Source of the DNA: Tateyamaria omphalii
Lineage (GTDB): Bacteria; Pseudomonadota; Alphaproteobacteria; Rhodobacterales; Rhodobacteraceae
Direction of reading: 5' to 3'
Assembly: GCF_001969365.1 (NCBI RefSeq)
Contig: NZ_CP019312.1
Span: 2,728,001-2,792,000, forward strand
Length of the DNA: 64,000 bases
The notes under the pieces: model-generated
Databases searched by the model: none
The model's input: the letters and a program-made list of their open reading frames with translations, nothing else
Told to the model about the DNA's origin: nothing
Shown: in pieces, positions 35,486-44,538 of the stretch
Layout of the letters: each line of letters opens with the position of its first letter
Numbering within the stretch: the first letter of the stretch is position 1
Translations under genes and position numbers: made by a program

Positions 35486-36436
35486 ATGCCACAGCCTGCA
35501 CTGACCCTCTATCTTGCCGCACCCCGCGGGTTCTGTGCCGGCGTCGATCGCGCGATCAAGATCGTCGAGATGGCGCTCGACAAATGGGGCGCTCCCGTCT
35601 TTGTCCGGCACGAGATCGTGCACAACAAATTCGTGGTGGACGGCCTGCGCGACAAGGGCGCCGTTTTTGTCGAAGAGCTGTCGGAATGCCCCGACGACAG
35701 GCCCGTCATCTTCTCGGCCCACGGCGTGCCCAAATCCGTGCCCAGCGCCGCACAGGCGCGCAACATGGTCTATGTCGACGCCACCTGCCCGCTCGTGAGC
35801 AAGGTCCATATCGAAGCGCAGCGTCACGCTGACAACGGCCTGCAAATGATCATGATCGGGCACGAAGGGCACCCCGAAACCGTGGGCACCATGGGCCAAT
35901 TGCCCGACGGCGAGGTGCTGCTGATCGAAACGGTCGAAGACGTGGCAAAGGTCGCGGTCCGCGACCCGAACAAACTGGCCTTCGTCACCCAGACCACCCT
36001 GTCGGTGGACGACACCAAGGACATCGTGGCCGCCCTCCAGACCCGCTTCCCCGCCATCGTCGGCCCGCACAAGGAAGACATCTGCTACGCCACCACCAAC
36101 CGCCAGGAAGCGGTCAAGGCGATGGCGCCCAAATGCGATGCCATGCTCGTGGTGGGCGCGCCCAACTCGTCCAACTCCAAACGGCTGGTCGAGGTCGGCG
36201 CACGGGCGGGCTGCACCTACGCCCAGCTTGTCCAACGCGCGACAGACATCGACTGGCGGGCGCTGGACGGGATCACGACCATGGGCATCACCGCGGGCGC
36301 CTCCGCTCCCGAAGTGCTGATCAACGAGGTGATCGACGCCTTCCGCGCCCGCTACGACGTCACAGTCGACTTGGTGGAAACGGCGGTCGAGAACGTGGAA
36401 TTCAAAGTGCCCCGGGTCCTGCGCGAACCGGCCTGA
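35486..36436 (+). CDS. ispH: 4-hydroxy-3-methylbut-2-enyl diphosphate reductase
   Basis: A 316-residue iron-sulfur enzyme for the last step of the MEP isoprenoid pathway, making IPP and DMAPP. The three cluster cysteines are Cys17 in [13 protein letters not shown], Cys101 in [12 protein letters not shown] and Cys200 in [29 protein letters not shown]-type [14 protein letters not shown] and [17 protein letters not shown] complete the family. AGGAG precedes the ATG. It converges on the tandem-hydrolase gene with a 4-base gap. Confidence 0.97.
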   Translation: MPQPALTLYLAAPRGFCAGVDRAIKIVEMALDKWGAPVFVRHEIVHNKFVVDGLRDKGAVFVEELSECPDDRPVIFSAHGVPKSVPSAAQARNMVYVDATCPLVSKVHIEAQRHADNGLQMIMIGHEGHPETVGTMGQLPDGEVLLIETVEDVAKVAVRDPNKLAFVTQTTLSVDDTKDIVAALQTRFPAIVGPHKEDICYATTNRQEAVKAMAPKCDAMLVVGAPNSSNSKRLVEVGARAGCTYAQLVQRATDIDWRALDGITTMGITAGASAPEVLINEVIDAFRARYDVTVDLVETAVENVEFKVPRVLREPA

Positions 36437-36440
36437 ACCC

Positions 36441-38210
36441 TCACAGCTTCGACAACCCCTTCACGACCAGAAACGCGTATACACCAACCAACAGCTCGTT
36501 GGACCACGCCGTTGTCGGCGCCTGATACAACACGTAACCAATCAGCACCGCAACCGCCACAATCAGCAACGGGACCGCAGGCGCCACGAACCCGATCCGC
36601 TCCACCAGCCAGTTGCGGCGCGGCGCGCTGATCCCGGCAGCAGGTTCGATCTGCCGCGGGTCAAAGATGAACGCGGCAATGTCATTCCAATTGCCTTCCT
36701 GAATGGCGGCCCCGTGATCACCCCGCACATATTCAACCTCAAAAAGCTCGGGCCCGTCCTTCACCGCCTGATCAAAACCATCATGCCCGGCACTGCCCAG
36801 GTCCTGCCAGCCGACAGCTTGGAACGCCTTGGGGAAAAAGGCGACAACCCAGTCGGCGGTGGCCACGTAATTAATCATCTTGCGCACTTGCCTCTGCGCA
36901 ATGAAGTCGCGCCAGGGAAACGCACGGCGCACCACGCTGCCTGCAAAGACCACGGTGTCAAAGCGGCAGAACTCGTATTCGCGCAGGGACCGCGCCAGCA
37001 GATAGGTGCCGTGGCTGTGCCCGACAAAGGACACGGCCGCCTCCGGATAGCGGGCACGCACCTGCACATACTGATCCATGAACCAATCCACTTTCTCCAT
37101 CCGCTTGGCGGGGCGCAGAAAGGATATGATCGGGAAAAACCCATAGCTCGACGTCTGCGAGCGGACCTTCACCTTGTCCCGCAGGTCGGGGGCGTTGGCG
37201 CGACGCATGATGGCGCGCGCGATCTTGTGGGTCCAGTACCCCACATCGCGAATGCCATGCACGACAAAAACGACATGGGTCACATCCGTCTCCACATCGG
37301 CAAAGGTCTCGTCCGCCGGATGCACGCTGCTCTGGGTCAGATCGGCAACGGTTGCTGTCGCCACCTCCTGAAACACGGCCTTGCGCGCGTCACCGCGCCC
37401 AAGGGGCTCACCACCTTGGGACGGCAGCGCGGCAGTGTCGCCAAAATCAATCACATCGCCGTGGCCAGACCCGGGCACGTCGCGATAGAAAAACGCGCTG
37501 CCAGCGACCGGGTCAATGTTGTCCTCAGGGGCCACCGTATCGTCAATGGTACCCAGCAGTTGAATGGTCGGCACATGCGTGGCCTCCTGGCCCGCCCCGG
37601 CGCGCCTGCGCACCTCATTGGCCATATTGACCCAGTCCATGCGCAATCGGGTCAGGAACGGCGCGCCCTTGCGAATATGCAGAATCAGCGGAGTACGTGC
37701 ATTCATGAAGCCCCAGGGTAGCAAGGCAGCAAGCCCCACGCGGTAGCCAAAGGCGGTCTTGCGCGACAGGTGGTGGTTGATGGTCCAGCCCCGGCTCATG
37801 GCCGCGAACTGGATGATCCGGTCGACCCGCCCCACCCAAACCGCTGCCTCAGTCCCTGTGTCCGCGTCGCGCGCGTCGACAGGCGGCCCGCCAAAGGCCA
37901 GCAGATAGACACGGCGGCAGATCAACGCCCCGACACTGTGCCCAACCAGGACAATGCGGTCATAGGCGTTCTCGGCAAACAGCAGGTCGATCCGTTCCTT
38001 GATCTGCGCCGCAATATCCTCCGGATCGGCCAGGGAAAACAGGCCCGTCGGCATCTCCGGGCACAGAATATCCGCATCCGGCTCAATCTCCCGGATCGCC
38101 GCCCGGATGCCTTGCACATGCTGCGGACCGTTGTTGTAAGCGTGCAGCACGACGTAAAGAACGCTGGCCCCTGACCGCTGCTCGAAATTGGAGAAGAAAA
38201 CGCGTGTCAT
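36441..38210 (-). CDS. Tandem alpha/beta-hydrolase membrane protein
   Basis: A 589-residue protein I do not know by name. Two hydrolase-like halves are visible. The first has YVVLHAYNNG (oxyanion region), IVLVGHSVGALICR (nucleophile elbow, Ser92), and a possible Asp224/His250 pair in GTIDDTVAPED and PGSGHGD. The second has VVFVVHGIRDVGYW and VSFVGHSHGTYLLARSL (Ser399). Two hydrophobic helices near the C-terminus probably anchor it in the membrane. I chose the ATG at 38210 (MTRVFFSNFEQ). Lipase or esterase activity is inference. Confidence 0.72.
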   Translation of the reverse strand: MTRVFFSNFEQRSGASVLYVVLHAYNNGPQHVQGIRAAIREIEPDADILCPEMPTGLFSLADPEDIAAQIKERIDLLFAENAYDRIVLVGHSVGALICRRVYLLAFGGPPVDARDADTGTEAAVWVGRVDRIIQFAAMSRGWTINHHLSRKTAFGYRVGLAALLPWGFMNARTPLILHIRKGAPFLTRLRMDWVNMANEVRRRAGAGQEATHVPTIQLLGTIDDTVAPEDNIDPVAGSAFFYRDVPGSGHGDVIDFGDTAALPSQGGEPLGRGDARKAVFQEVATATVADLTQSSVHPADETFADVETDVTHVVFVVHGIRDVGYWTHKIARAIMRRANAPDLRDKVKVRSQTSSYGFFPIISFLRPAKRMEKVDWFMDQYVQVRARYPEAAVSFVGHSHGTYLLARSLREYEFCRFDTVVFAGSVVRRAFPWRDFIAQRQVRKMINYVATADWVVAFFPKAFQAVGWQDLGSAGHDGFDQAVKDGPELFEVEYVRGDHGAAIQEGNWNDIAAFIFDPRQIEPAAGISAPRRNWLVERIGFVAPAVPLLIVAVAVLIGYVLYQAPTTAWSNELLVGVYAFLVVKGLSKL

Positions 38211-38366
38211 CGAAAAACCTTGAGTGGCAAATCCAACTGGCACGGACGCTACCGCAGGGTCATGATATGACAAAGCGACAAATCCGGCGGCTGATGGCAG
38301 CGCGCGCACGCTTTACGTGCCGCAGCACAACGCATAGCCTCGCCCGGAACAAACCAGGGGGCGCAC

Positions 38367-38981
38367 ATGCTGACAGTTCAATTCTTCCTGACCGCACTGG
38401 TCGTGGTGATCGCACCAGGCACCGGCGTCATCTACACCCTCGCCCTCGGCCTTGGCCAAGGACGGCGCGCAGCCCTCTGGGCAGCCCTCGGCTGCACCTT
38501 CGGCATCGTCCCGCACCTCGCCGCGGCGACCTTGGGACTGGCCGCAATCCTCCACACCTCCGCCCTGCTGTTCAACATCGTGAAATTCGCGGGCGTCGCC
38601 TACCTGCTGTGGCTCGCCTGGGGCAGCCTGCAATCGGGCGGCGCGCTCAACATCTCGTCCCAGCGCAGCGCAGACGCGGGCTGGCGCATCGCGCGGCGGG
38701 GGGCGTTGATCAACATCCTGAACCCCAAACTGTCGATCTTCTTCCTCGCCCTTCTGCCGCCCTTCCTTTCCGGCAACGCCGCGACCGCCACTCTGGAAAT
38801 GACAACGCTGGGCCTTGTCTTCATGGCGATGACCTTCGCCGTCTTCGTCCTCTACGGCACCTTCGCCGCCGCCGCACGGCAATGGATCCTCGGCTCCGAG
38901 GTGGTGATGCGCTGGCTCTCGCGCAGCTTCGCCGCCATCTTTGCGGCCCTCGCCGGTCGGCTGGCGCTCGAACGGGCATGA
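38367..38981 (+). CDS. LysE-family translocator
   Basis: A 204-residue LysE/RhtB exporter with about six membrane helices. Signatures are FFLTALVVVIAPGTGVIYTLALGLGQGRRAALWAALGCTFGIVPH, VAYLLWLAWGSLQ and INILNPKLSIFFLALLPPFL. It resembles RhtB-type homoserine/threonine exporters, but the substrate is not known. It heads a run of five genes that overlap by 1-8 bases (LysE, DUF1905, DUF3429, methyltransferase, rnhA), which indicates one operon. Confidence 0.92.
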   Translation: MLTVQFFLTALVVVIAPGTGVIYTLALGLGQGRRAALWAALGCTFGIVPHLAAATLGLAAILHTSALLFNIVKFAGVAYLLWLAWGSLQSGGALNISSQRSADAGWRIARRGALINILNPKLSIFFLALLPPFLSGNAATATLEMTTLGLVFMAMTFAVFVLYGTFAAAARQWILGSEVVMRWLSRSFAAIFAALAGRLALERA

Positions 38982-39430
38982 GCGACGACTGGCTCTGGTT
39001 CGAAGGGGTGATCAAGCCGCTGAACTGGGGTAAGAACACCTACACCATCCTGCGCCTGCCGGATGACATCGCCGCCGCCCTGCCGCCCAAGACCAAGCGG
39101 ATCGAAGGCGAATTTGCAGACGTCCCCATCAACCTCGCCCTGAACAAGGCCCCCGTCATCGACGGCCTCTTCGTCTACACCGGCAGGACATTCCTGCGCG
39201 ACAGCGGGCTTGAGGTTGGCCACCCGTTCGACGCGCGCATCCGCCCCGTGGACCCCAACGTGGTCGAGGTTCCGGAGGAGGTCTCGGCGGCCATACGCGG
39301 CGCAGGACGCAGCACCCAATGGGCCGCTTTGACACCGGGCCAGCAGCGCAGCAAATTGCACCTTGTCAACATCGCCAAAAGGTCCGACACCCGGGCCAAA
39401 CGCATCGCCAAATTGATCGCTGAATTATGA
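38978..39430 (+). CDS. DUF1905 / YdeI-OmpD-associated family protein
   Basis: A 150-residue cytoplasmic protein. The first 95 residues match a DUF1905 beta-barrel (WLWFEGVIKPLNWGKNTYTILRLPDDIAAALP ... VINGLFVYTGRTFL-like pattern), and the last part, [45 protein letters not shown], matches the YdeI/OmdA C-terminal helical segment. The function is poorly known; E. coli YdeI relates to resistance to antimicrobial peptides. It overlaps the LysE gene and the next gene by 4 bases each. Confidence 0.8.
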   Translation: MSDDWLWFEGVIKPLNWGKNTYTILRLPDDIAAALPPKTKRIEGEFADVPINLALNKAPVIDGLFVYTGRTFLRDSGLEVGHPFDARIRPVDPNVVEVPEEVSAAIRGAGRSTQWAALTPGQQRSKLHLVNIAKRSDTRAKRIAKLIAEL

Positions 39431-39876
39431 CCGCCATCCCCCGCGCCCCCCTGATCCTCGGCCTCGCCGGCCTGATCCCCTTCGTCTGGGGCGCCCTGAC
39501 GGTGCTCAACCCCGCCCTCTCCACCTGGGGGCTGCAGTATATCGGCCCACGGTTCATCGGTCCCTATGTCCAGCTGTTTTACGGCTCGGTCATCCTGTCC
39601 TTCATGTCTGGCGTGCTCTGGGGCTTCGCAACCAAAGCACGCGGATCTCAAGCCGCCACAGGCTACGCACTGTCGGTGATCCCGGCCCTCTGGGCGTTCC
39701 TGATGACCGGCGGCGGTCCGACCAGCGCGGGGCTGAACCTGATCTTCGGTTTTGTGGGGCTCCTGATGCTCGACTTCGCCTTTTTCCGCTGGGGGCTGAC
39801 GCCACCGTGGTGGATGCAACTCCGCGTGCTTCTGACGGCCATCGTCGTGGCCTGCCTTGCCGTGACGGTGATCTGA
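39427..39876 (+). CDS. DUF3429 family membrane protein
   Basis: A 149-residue protein with four to five membrane helices. It begins APLILGLAGLIPFVWGAL, then GPRFIGPYVQLFYGSVILSFMSGVLWGFA and LPALWAFLM-like SVIPALWAFLMT, and ends with the FFRWGLTPPWWMQLRVLLTAIVVACLAVTVI segment typical of DUF3429. Function is unknown. It overlaps the genes on both sides (4 and 1 bases), so it is inside the operon that ends with rnhA. Confidence 0.83.
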   Translation: MTAIPRAPLILGLAGLIPFVWGALTVLNPALSTWGLQYIGPRFIGPYVQLFYGSVILSFMSGVLWGFATKARGSQAATGYALSVIPALWAFLMTGGGPTSAGLNLIFGFVGLLMLDFAFFRWGLTPPWWMQLRVLLTAIVVACLAVTVI

Positions 39877-40469
39877 TGAGCGACCGCGAAACGCTGGATG
39901 TCTATGCCGCCAAGGCCGCAGAATACGCACGCATGACGGACAAGGAGGCCGCAGGCGCCGCCATGTTGCGCTTCATCGCGCATGTCCCCGCGGGGGCAAC
40001 GGTGCTGGACATCGGCTGCGGCCCCGGCTTCGCCGCCGCTGCCATGGCGCAGGCCGGGCTCGACGTGCATGCCTGGGATCCGGTGCCGGAAATGCTGGCG
40101 CTCGCCAAGACGCATCCAGGCGTGACCGCGCGGCAAGCCACCTATGCCGACCTGACCGACATCGCCACCTATGACGGCATCTGGTCCAACTTCTCCATGC
40201 TGCACACGCCCCTCAGCGATTGGCCCGACCAGTTCACAGCCATCCACGCGGCGCTCAAACCCGGCGGCCTGCTGCACTTTGGCACCAAGCTGGGCGAAGG
40301 CGAGAGCCGCGACAGCATCGGACGGCTATACTCCTACAGGACCGAAGACGACTTGACCGACCTGCTGACCCGCACCGGGTTCAAGATCGGATACAGCCGC
40401 AAGGGCGAGGAAGCGGGCCTCTCGGGCGAAGTTGCCCCCTTCATCGTGCTGCAGGCGCAACGTGCCTAG
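39876..40469 (+). CDS. Class I SAM-dependent methyltransferase
   Basis: A 197-residue methyltransferase. Motif I is [16 protein letters not shown] (43-58); the acidic end of strand 2 is in [13 protein letters not shown]; motif IV lies in [12 protein letters not shown]; and [17 protein letters not shown] is the post-III block. The substrate cannot be predicted. Its start overlaps the DUF3429 stop by one base (TGATG) and its end overlaps the rnhA start by 8 bases. Confidence 0.9.
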   Translation: MSDRETLDVYAAKAAEYARMTDKEAAGAAMLRFIAHVPAGATVLDIGCGPGFAAAAMAQAGLDVHAWDPVPEMLALAKTHPGVTARQATYADLTDIATYDGIWSNFSMLHTPLSDWPDQFTAIHAALKPGGLLHFGTKLGEGESRDSIGRLYSYRTEDDLTDLLTRTGFKIGYSRKGEEAGLSGEVAPFIVLQAQRA

Positions 40470-40917
40470 GCTCTTCGCCTATACCGACGGCGCCTGCTCG
40501 GGCAATCCCGGCCCGGGCGGCTGGGGGGCGTTGTTGCGCGCGATGGACGGCGACAAAGTGGTCAAAGAACGCGAGTTGAAAGGCGGCGAGGCGCAGACCA
40601 CCAACAACAAGATGGAGCTGATGGCCGCCATCTCCGCGCTCGAGGCGCTCGACCGGGCCAGCACGATCACGGTCGTGACCGACAGCAACTACGTCAAGAA
40701 CGGGATCACCAGCTGGATCCACGGCTGGAAGCGCAACGGCTGGAAGAATGCCTCGAAAAAGCCGGTGGCCAATGCCGACCTGTGGAAGCGGCTCGACACC
40801 GCGCAGGCGCGGCACAACGTGACCTGGGAATGGGTCAAGGGGCACGCCGGGCACCCCGAAAACGAACGCGCGGATGAGCTGGCGCGGGCGGGCATGGCCC
40901 CGTTCAAGGGCAAGTGA
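40462..40917 (+). CDS. rnhA: Ribonuclease HI
   Basis: A 151-residue RNase HI that cuts the RNA strand of RNA-DNA hybrids. The four catalytic carboxylates are in place: Asp9 in [16 protein letters not shown], Glu52 in [10 protein letters not shown], Asp74 in [12 protein letters not shown] and Asp138 in NERADELAR; the basic handle is [18 protein letters not shown]. The start is a GTG at 40462 inside the methyltransferase gene; it places the first strand correctly. It ends the five-gene operon. Confidence 0.94.
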   Translation: MPRLFAYTDGACSGNPGPGGWGALLRAMDGDKVVKERELKGGEAQTTNNKMELMAAISALEALDRASTITVVTDSNYVKNGITSWIHGWKRNGWKNASKKPVANADLWKRLDTAQARHNVTWEWVKGHAGHPENERADELARAGMAPFKGK

Positions 40918-41152
40918 CGCAGGGGCACAGGCGGCAGTCGGCCAAGCCATCACAGCGATTGTTACAAGATTGGCACCGCACAAGCCACTGAAATAAAAAC
41001 GGAAATCAATCAATCCGGGCCGCTGACATCACGGATCTCCCGCAATTCCATGACAGTTCGTGACCATTTGGTCCCTTATTGTTACAGCCCCCTTCTGCTA
41101 TCTCTGTCCCAAGACGAACGGCCCGACCGGCCCCCGCAAAAGGAACAGAGAC

Positions 41153-41437
41153 ATGAATGTGCAAGCCACCAAAACCCCGCTTCTGATCGCCGCCATCGCC
41201 ACCGCCGTGACGCTCACCAGCCTGTCGCCCGCAAGCGCGCAGCCCCTGTGGGCCAGCGCCACCACCGATACTGAAACGGCGCAGGTGTTCGACGCGAATT
41301 TCAAAGTGAAGCTGAAAAAGCACAAGCTGCACCACGGCTATAAATTCCACGGTCACAAGCACCACGGTGTGAAAAAGAAATACGTCTCACCCAAGACAAA
41401 ATTCAAAAAGAAGGTCCTGATCAAAAAGTTCTTCTGA
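41153..41437 (+). CDS. Small secreted His/Lys-rich protein
   Basis: A 94-residue protein with a signal peptide (MNVQATKTPLLIAAIATAVTLTSLSPASAQ, cut after ASA or SAQ). The mature part is short and extremely basic: KVKLKKHKLHHGYKFHGHKHHGVKKKYVSPKTKFKKKVLIKKFF. I do not recognise a family. The histidines could bind metal and the lysines could bind nucleic acid or anionic envelope polymers, but this is inference. AAGGAACAGAG lies before the ATG. It is followed by another small exported protein. Confidence 0.65.
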   Translation: MNVQATKTPLLIAAIATAVTLTSLSPASAQPLWASATTDTETAQVFDANFKVKLKKHKLHHGYKFHGHKHHGVKKKYVSPKTKFKKKVLIKKFF

Positions 41438-41508
41438 TCGACATCCTCCAAATCGCGCCACCGGCCTGCCATATGACTATGGCGGGTCGGATCAAAGGAC
41501 GATTGAGA

Positions 41509-41775
41509 ATGCCGAAAAGACGACAGATCGGAATACGCGGCGCAGCCATCCTTGCCGCCATCAGCACCATGGCCCAGGCCCAAGCACCAGACATACCACC
41601 ACTCGTGAACCAGACCGACCCGACACAGCCGTTGGTCCCCAAACCGGCACCGCTGACCAGCGGCGTGCGCGAGGCAAAACCCTCAACCCACCTTGGCCCC
41701 GGTTTTCGTGAGGCGAAACCCTCCAGTCACCTCAGCCCGAATGTGCAGACACCGCAGGTCGAAGACCGCGACTGA
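41509..41775 (+). CDS. Small exported Pro-rich protein with internal repeat
   Basis: An 88-residue protein. MPKRRQIGIRGAAILAAISTMAQAQA looks like a signal peptide. The mature part is proline-rich with a repeat of REAKPSTHLGPGF and REAKPSSHLSPN. The frame is open from 41473, but the ATG at 41509 gives a proper signal peptide. A hairpin-like CCTGCCATA ... TATGGCGGG lies just upstream. I do not recognise a family; it may be a local lineage-specific gene. Confidence 0.5.
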   Translation: MPKRRQIGIRGAAILAAISTMAQAQAPDIPPLVNQTDPTQPLVPKPAPLTSGVREAKPSTHLGPGFREAKPSSHLSPNVQTPQVEDRD

Positions 41776-41780
41776 CGCCG

Positions 41781-42017
41781 CTATTTCCGCCAATGCGTCG
41801 GCACGATGATCAGCGCGCCGATGGACGACACGATGGCGTTCAGGCCCGGACTGGAAAAACCAAAACCAAACATCAGCCGCACGAAGTAGAACAGGAACGC
41901 GCCCCCGATGCAGATGATGATCGACTGCACGATGCCGTTATGGGTAAAGCGCGTCTTTTCAGACAGGTAGCCGACGATACCTGCAATCACCACGGTGCCG
42001 ATCAGGGTGGGAAACAT
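41781..42017 (-). CDS. GlsB/YeaQ/YmgE-type small membrane protein
   Basis: A 78-residue protein with about three hydrophobic segments (FPTLIGTVVIAGIVGYL, IVQSIIICIGGAFLFYFVRLMFGF and LNAIVSSIGALIIVPTH). The length and glycine-rich helices resemble transglycosylase-associated (GlsB/YeaQ) stress proteins. The match is by pattern, not by a strict motif. It lies 11 bases from fmt on the same strand and may be in the fmt-def operon. Confidence 0.65.
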   Translation of the reverse strand: MFPTLIGTVVIAGIVGYLSEKTRFTHNGIVQSIIICIGGAFLFYFVRLMFGFGFSSPGLNAIVSSIGALIIVPTHWRK

Positions 42018-42028
42018 AGCGCGCTCTC

Positions 42029-42934
42029 CTACAATTGCGTGCCCTTGGGCAGTGGCAGACCGCGCAGGAACACATCCGCATCCTGCGCGCCTTTGCCCGC
42101 CCGTTGCAAGCGCGTCAGACGGACGGCACCCGTGCCGCAGGCGACGGTCAGCGCATCGTCGAGGATCGTGCCAGCCGGTCCAGTGCCTTGCGCCAATTCG
42201 GACCCCAGCACCTTGACCCGCGTGCCTGCGTGGTCAAACCACGCGCCGGGAAAGGGCGACAGCCCGCGGATCAGACGATCCACCTCTGCCGCATCGCGGG
42301 ACCAGTCGATGGCGGCCTCTGCCTTGTCAATCTTCTGGGCGTAGGTCACGCCCTCTTGGGGCTGCGGCTTGGGCGTCAGATCCGACAGATGCGTCAAAGC
42401 CTCGACAATCAGCCGCGCACCCATGTCCGACAGCCGGTCATGCAGGTCCGCGGTCGTCTCGGTCGCCCCGATAGGCGTGCTGTCCCGCAACAGGACGGGC
42501 CCGGTATCCAGCCCCGCCTCCATCTGCATGATGCACACGCCCGTCTTTGCATCGCCCGCCATGATGGCGCGGTGGATCGGTGCAGCCCCGCGCCAGCGCG
42601 GCAACAGGCTGGCGTGGATATTCAGGCAGCCATGTGTCGGCGCATCGAGGATCGGCTGCGGCAGGATCAGGCCATAGGCCACGACGACTGCGATGTCCGC
42701 ATTCAACGACGCAAACTCGGCCTGCGCGGCCTCATTGCGCAGGGACACCGGGTGGCGCACCTCCAGCCCCAGCGCCTCGGCCCGCGCCTGCACGGGGCTG
42801 GGCCGGTCCTTCTTGCCCCGGCCCGCCGGGCGCGGCGGCTGGGTGTAGACGCAGGCGATGTCGTGGCCCGCGGCGTGCAGCGCATCAAGGGGGCCGACGG
42901 AAAAGTCGGGCGTGCCCATAAAGATCAGGCGCAT
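42029..42934 (-). CDS. fmt: Methionyl-tRNA formyltransferase
   Basis: A 301-residue enzyme that formylates initiator Met-tRNA. It begins [19 protein letters not shown], has the formyl-THF site [26 protein letters not shown] with the catalytic Asn-His, and [14 protein letters not shown] with the catalytic Asp. The C-terminal tRNA-binding OB domain contains [18 protein letters not shown]. The usual partner, peptide deformylase, is encoded directly upstream in three copies. Confidence 0.97.
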   Translation of the reverse strand: MRLIFMGTPDFSVGPLDALHAAGHDIACVYTQPPRPAGRGKKDRPSPVQARAEALGLEVRHPVSLRNEAAQAEFASLNADIAVVVAYGLILPQPILDAPTHGCLNIHASLLPRWRGAAPIHRAIMAGDAKTGVCIMQMEAGLDTGPVLLRDSTPIGATETTADLHDRLSDMGARLIVEALTHLSDLTPKPQPQEGVTYAQKIDKAEAAIDWSRDAAEVDRLIRGLSPFPGAWFDHAGTRVKVLGSELAQGTGPAGTILDDALTVACGTGAVRLTRLQRAGKGAQDADVFLRGLPLPKGTQL

Positions 42935-42935
42935 G

Positions 42936-43430
42936 TCATGTCCCCTTCCTGGCCTTGCGCAGCAGCATGTCGCGCTTCACCCGGCCCAGGTTGTCGAAAT
43001 ACATCCGCCCGGCCAGGTGGTCGATCTGGTGCTGAACGCTGCGCGCCTCGAGCCCTTCGAAATCGCGGCGGTCGATCATGCCTTGTTCATTGAGGAACCG
43101 GACGGTGACGGCCCTGGGGCGCGGGATCTCGGCAGAGACGCCGGGCAGGTTGGGGCTGCCTTCCGTCCCCTTTTCGATTTCCGAGGATGCCTGCAGCACC
43201 TCCGGGTTGGCCAGCAGAATACGCCGGGACCGGTCGGGCGTCGCATCAACGACGGCAACGCGCAACATCACCCCGATCTGTGGGGCCGCCAGACCCACGC
43301 CCGGCATCGCGTCCATCGTCTCGACCATATCGGCCCAAAGCGTGCGTATCTCATCCGTGATGTCCATCACGTCTTCGGCGGGCGTGCGCAGGCGCTTGTC
43401 AGGCCATGGGACAAAGGGGCGAATGGTCAT
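42936..43430 (-). CDS. Peptide deformylase-like protein, active site degenerate
   Basis: A 164-residue member of the peptide deformylase family. Motif I is kept as GVGLAAPQ (44-51). Motif II, EGCLS in active enzymes, reads EGSPN (90-94), so the cysteine metal ligand is gone. Motif III, HExxH, reads HQIDH (134-138), so the catalytic Glu is Gln. It is therefore unlikely to be an active metallo-deformylase, yet the frame is intact and it sits 1 base from fmt. A binding or regulatory role is possible. Confidence 0.88.
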   Translation of the reverse strand: MTIRPFVPWPDKRLRTPAEDVMDITDEIRTLWADMVETMDAMPGVGLAAPQIGVMLRVAVVDATPDRSRRILLANPEVLQASSEIEKGTEGSPNLPGVSAEIPRPRAVTVRFLNEQGMIDRRDFEGLEARSVQHQIDHLAGRMYFDNLGRVKRDMLLRKARKGT

Positions 43431-43927
43431 AAATCACCCTCATAGGCGTCGAGGATCGCATCGCGCTGCGCATCATCCACGCGGTCGAGGGTGACGATCC
43501 CGTCCAGATGATCCAACTCGTGCTGCGCGCACAGCGCGGCAAAGCCCCTGAGCCATTCGTCGTGGACCATGCCGTCCAGGTCCGTCCAGACCATGCGCAC
43601 CGATGTGGGCCGTTCAACGCTTGCCATGACACCGGGGATCGACAGGCACCCCTCGTCCGCCGTGGCCCGCTCATCGGATCGCTCGATCACATCGGGGTTG
43701 ATGCAGACCACCGGGCTGCGCGCACCCTCTTTCCATGTCGTGTCCATCACGAACAGGCGCACCAGCGCGCCCACCTGCGACGCCGCCAGACCGCGACCGG
43801 GAGCGGCATACATCGTTTCGAGCAGATCCTCGGCCAAGGCGCGGATATCCGGTGCGATCACCTCGACCGGCGCGCACACAGCCTCGAGCCGGGGGTGCGG
43901 CCAGGTCAGGATCGTTCGCACGCTCAT
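43427..43927 (-). CDS. Peptide deformylase, second paralog
   Basis: A 166-residue deformylase with all three motifs: GRGLAASQ (44-51), EGCLS (92-96, Cys94) and HELDH (136-140). It probably removes the formyl group from nascent proteins, or from a subset, next to the main Def. Compared with the third paralog it lacks the basic C-terminal tail that helps ribosome binding, ending [14 protein letters not shown]. It overlaps both neighbouring paralogs by 4 bases. Confidence 0.9.
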   Translation of the reverse strand: MSVRTILTWPHPRLEAVCAPVEVIAPDIRALAEDLLETMYAAPGRGLAASQVGALVRLFVMDTTWKEGARSPVVCINPDVIERSDERATADEGCLSIPGVMASVERPTSVRMVWTDLDGMVHDEWLRGFAALCAQHELDHLDGIVTLDRVDDAQRDAILDAYEGDL

Positions 43928-44442
43928 GCGCGCGCGCGTTCGCGTTTCAGCTTTTGCATTTTGCGTGTGATCAGCTGGCGCTTGAGCGGCTTGAGGTAGT
44001 CGATGAACAGCTTGCCATCGAGGTGATCAATCTCGTGCTGGACGCAGGTGGCCCAGAGGCCGTCCATGCCTTCCGTCTGCTCATTGCCATCGCGGTCGAT
44101 CCACCGCACCTGAACCTCCGCCGGGCGGGTCACGTCGGCGAACTGTTCCGGGATCGACAGGCACCCTTCCTCGTAGGTGTTCACCGCGTCGGACGACGCG
44201 ACAACCTCGGGGTTGAACATGATCAGCGGACGGGGCGCCTCGCCCTCCTCCTTCACGCAATCCAGCACCACCAGACGGGTCAGCACACCCACCTGCGGCG
44301 CGGCCAGCCCGATGCCCGGCGCGTCGTACATCGTCTCGAGCATGTCGTCGGCCAGCTTGCGCAGCTCATCGGTCAGATCAGGCACAGCCTCTGCCGTCTT
44401 TTTCAGCCGCGGGTCGGGATGCAGGATAATCGGTCGTTTCAT
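43924..44442 (-). CDS. def: Peptide deformylase
   Basis: A 172-residue canonical deformylase: GIGLAAPQ (43-50), EGCLS (92-96, Cys94) and HEIDH (136-140), with a basic C-terminal helix PLKRQLITRKMQKLKRERARA. This is most likely the main enzyme. I chose the ATG at 44442 (MKRPIILHPDPRLK), the standard Def start; the open frame upstream to 44490 has no family support. It heads the def-def-def-fmt cluster. Confidence 0.96.
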   Translation of the reverse strand: MKRPIILHPDPRLKKTAEAVPDLTDELRKLADDMLETMYDAPGIGLAAPQVGVLTRLVVLDCVKEEGEAPRPLIMFNPEVVASSDAVNTYEEGCLSIPEQFADVTRPAEVQVRWIDRDGNEQTEGMDGLWATCVQHEIDHLDGKLFIDYLKPLKRQLITRKMQKLKRERARA

Positions 44443-44538
44443 GGCGTCCATGTAAGGCAACGCCCCCGCCATCGCAATGTCCCCTTGCACCTGCCCGCGC
44501 GCACGCTAGCCTGCCTCAAAACCAGACCGGAGAGCCCC

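Noticed and set aside
43735..44538. Upstream extension of the MalY/PatB frame
   Set aside because: The frame is open but lies antisense to two def genes; the enzyme starts at 44539 with a ribosome site and a normal MalY N-terminus.
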